Under the pieces are notes generated by a model. That model was not told the origin of the DNA. It did no database searches and saw nothing but the letters and a program-made list of their open reading frames with translations. Below, piece by piece: positions 5,594-7,102 of a stretch of 7,102 bases of DNA. Numbering within the stretch: the first letter of the stretch is position 1; each line of letters starts with the position of its first letter. The stretch comes from JANXVV01 sp038230975 (GTDB taxonomy: Bacteria; Planctomycetota; Phycisphaerae; Tepidisphaerales; Tepidisphaeraceae), in assembly GCA_038230975.1 (NCBI GenBank), contig JBBRMF010000265.1, positions 1 through 7,102 on the forward strand, read 5' to 3'. The translations under genes and the position numbers were made by a program.

Positions 5594-7102
5594 GTGTCCA
5601 ATCTCATGTCTCAGTCGTTGCGTGCTACTACTTCCCGGATGTCTCAGTTCGGTGTTAAGCGGAAACTGAGCTTGGCGGCTGCGGCCGTTGTGGCAATGGT
5701 CATTCCGTCGGCAACCCGCGCCGCTGACTTCATCTTCATCCCTACTGTCGGAACCACCGGCAATGTTCTTGATCCTACCCAATACGCGGGCAGCCCGCCC
5801 TTCTCCGCCATTGGCAATAACCGCCTCGACCTCGCAGGTGGCTTCACTGGAAACCTCGGGGGCGACCTTTCGCTCACCACTGTTTACATCGGTGGCAGTG
5901 ACGATGGCAGTGCAGCGGGTGAAGGCGGCGGCGGTACCAACACCACCTCCGGCGACGGCACGCTGAACATGACCGGCGGCACGCTGACTGTTTCAAAATG
6001 GCTCGTCTTGGGCAAGCTGCCGGGTACCACTGGCACGTTTAACGTCAGCGGTGGCACGGTGAACGTGCTCTCTGACAACACTGCCGTCGCTCAAGACGGT
6101 ACCGGCTTCTTCAACGTCAGCGGCGGCGCCCAATACAATCAAACGGGGGATATCAACGTCGGCCGCTGGAACAGCGGTGTCGGCGTTATGACCGTTACAG
6201 GAGCCTCCACCGTCGTGAAGACGACAGGTCAGTTGGCGATCGGTCGACAGGGCCAAGGTCAACTTGATATCTCAAGCGGCACCTTGACACTCGGCGGTGA
6301 CTTCCTGGTCGCCGAACAGAACTCCTCTGTCGGCGTCGTGAACCAATCCGGCGGTCATATCACCGATGGTGCTCTTGATGGACATGGCCCCAAGTGGCTG
6401 CGTATGGCGGGCAGCGCCGGTTCAACCGCAACCTATAACATGACGGGCGGTACGCTCGACATTTACGGCGGCCGTATCGACGTTGCCGAAAACGGCAACG
6501 GCACCTTCAATATTTCCGGTACGTCCGTGGTAACCCTGCACCACTCGGATAACGGCGATCCCCAATTCTACGTCTCAAATAACACAGGTTCAGTAGGTAC
6601 CCTGAACATCTCCGGTGGTATTCTTCAAACCGACGGTAACGGTGCCTTGCGTCTCAGTGAGAATGGTGGATCATCCAGCGTGGTCAATCAGTCCGGCGGT
6701 TTAGTGAAGGTGGGCGGCTGGGCTGAAATCGGTGGCAACGGCACCGGCATTTACAACATGTCCGGCGGTGAATTGCGCGCCGACCAATATGAAATCGTCG
6801 TCGGTCGAGGCGATACCTCGGGCCTTAGCGCATTGAACGTTTCTAACACGGTCAATATCTTCGCTGGCAGTCGCATCGAAATCGGTGGCGATCAGGCCGG
6901 TGGTGGTGGTACGGGTACCTTCAACGTCACCAACGCAACCGCGAACCTCACCACCCCAACCCTCCGCATCGCTTCGGCGAATGGCGCAACCGGCACGATG
7001 AATGTGACCGGAACGTCCGTCGTCAACCTCACCGGTTCGCTGGTGGTCGGTGACACGGGCACCACGGGTGTGCTTAACCTCAATGACACTTCCGTCATGA
7101 AC
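5594..7102 (+). CDS. Large secreted beta-strand repeat protein (3' end outside window)
   Basis: This frame is open for 503 codons to the window edge with no stop. Residues 1-43 look like a Sec signal peptide: a long N-region ending KRK (22-24), the hydrophobic core LSLAAAAVVAMVIPSA (25-40), and likely cleavage after A43 (ATRA|ADF). A short segment follows, and from residue 123 the protein consists of at least 15 units averaging 26 residues of the form [TV]-x-N-x-[ST]-G-G followed by about 12 residues and a Gly-rich turn. It is rich in Gly, Asn, Thr, Ser and Val and has no cysteine. This pattern is typical of elongated beta-solenoid surface proteins, including those called autotransporter-associated beta-strand or PEP-CTERM proteins. 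The usual sorting tag, dockerin or barrel would be at the unseen C-terminus. The likely location is outside the cytoplasmic membrane, at the surface or in the matrix. The partner and function are unknown. It has its own promoter region and a structured leader. Confidence 0.88.
   Translation, partial: MSNLMSQSLRATTSRMSQFGVKRKLSLAAAAVVAMVIPSATRAADFIFIPTVGTTGNVLDPTQYAGSPPFSAIGNNRLDLAGGFTGNLGGDLSLTTVYIGGSDDGSAAGEGGGGTNTTSGDGTLNMTGGTLTVSKWLVLGKLPGTTGTFNVSGGTVNVLSDNTAVAQDGTGFFNVSGGAQYNQTGDINVGRWNSGVGVMTVTGASTVVKTTGQLAIGRQGQGQLDISSGTLTLGGDFLVAEQNSSVGVVNQSGGHITDGALDGHGPKWLRMAGSAGSTATYNMTGGTLDIYGGRIDVAENGNGTFNISGTSVVTLHHSDNGDPQFYVSNNTGSVGTLNISGGILQTDGNGALRLSENGGSSSVVNQSGGLVKVGGWAEIGGNGTGIYNMSGGELRADQYEIVVGRGDTSGLSALNVSNTVNIFAGSRIEIGGDQAGGGGTGTFNVTNATANLTTPTLRIASANGATGTMNVTGTSVVNLTGSLVVGDTGTTGVLNLNDTSVMN
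5960..7102 (+). repeat. Array of 15 or more protein repeats of about 26 residues
   Basis: Unit starts include TLNMTGGT (residue 123), TFNVSGGT, FFNVSGGA, VVNQSGGH (248), TYNMTGGT (280), TLNISGGI, VVNQSGGL (363), IYNMSGGE (386) and VLNLNDTS (493). Units are divergent at the DNA level, so this is old or selected repetition rather than recent duplication. A higher order is visible: the sequence VNQSGG, YNMSGG, then two further units occurs twice, offset by about 106-115 residues. Confidence 0.8.

Noticed and set aside
5550..5669. Upstream open frame from GTG at 5550 overlapping the repeat protein start, after GGAGGAGG at 5530-5537
   Set aside because: The ribosome-site spacing is about 12 bases, the site is locked in a perfect hairpin, and the 39-residue product is unremarkable.
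5429..5782. Minus-strand open frame of 117 codons covering the leader and signal peptide region
   Set aside because: It is antisense to the strongly supported repeat protein start and lacks a ribosome binding site or family features.

Overview
The window looks like an ordinary chromosomal segment of a free-living bacterium with moderately high GC. I infer Planctomycetota (possibly the Phycisphaerae) or a near relative. The inference rests on three things: a large secreted protein built of short 'N-x-S-G-G' beta-strand repeats, a Gfo/Idh/MocA oxidoreductase, and a dispersed palindrome of the 'GGTGGCATGGGCGTCTCGCCC' type common in such genomes. No rRNA or other lineage marker is present, so the assignment is tentative.

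Layout, left to right. (1) Positions 2-571 (+) are the end of riboflavin synthase (alpha chain), closed by a clear intrinsic terminator. (2) Positions 650-1726 (+) are pdxA, with its own candidate sigma70-type promoter. Its last nine codons lie inside a short palindromic repeat. (3) Positions 1815-2600 (-) are a DUF1444 (YtpQ-like) protein, convergent with pdxA. Two inverted copies of one repeat family sit at this junction. (4) Positions 2715-3749 (+) are a Gfo/Idh/MocA-type NAD(P)-dependent oxidoreductase, divergent from DUF1444. (5) Positions 3764-3892 hold a nested palindromic repeat. (6) Positions 3942-4724 (-) are a ComB-type 2-phosphosulfolactate phosphatase, convergent with the oxidoreductase. 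(7) Positions 4725-5593 are a gene-free, comparatively AT-rich stretch. It carries a candidate promoter and, at its right end, a hairpin-rich leader with a strong Shine-Dalgarno sequence. (8) From 5594 to the window end (+) there is a long open frame that has no stop codon. It encodes a signal peptide followed by at least 15 beta-strand repeats of about 26 residues: a large exported surface or matrix protein whose C-terminus lies outside the window.

The genes do not form one pathway. Transcription units are short and alternate in direction. Riboflavin synthase and PdxA both make cofactors (flavin and pyridoxal phosphate) but are separated by a terminator. ComB, the oxidoreductase and the DUF1444 protein are single-gene units. 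Both convergent gene ends are occupied by palindromic repeats, of two different families. I see no defence system, mobile element with a transposase, CRISPR array, tRNA or rRNA. The items most worth following are the structured leader plus repeat protein at the right end, the paired palindromes at the convergent junctions, and a His-to-Pro change at the usual catalytic position of the oxidoreductase.
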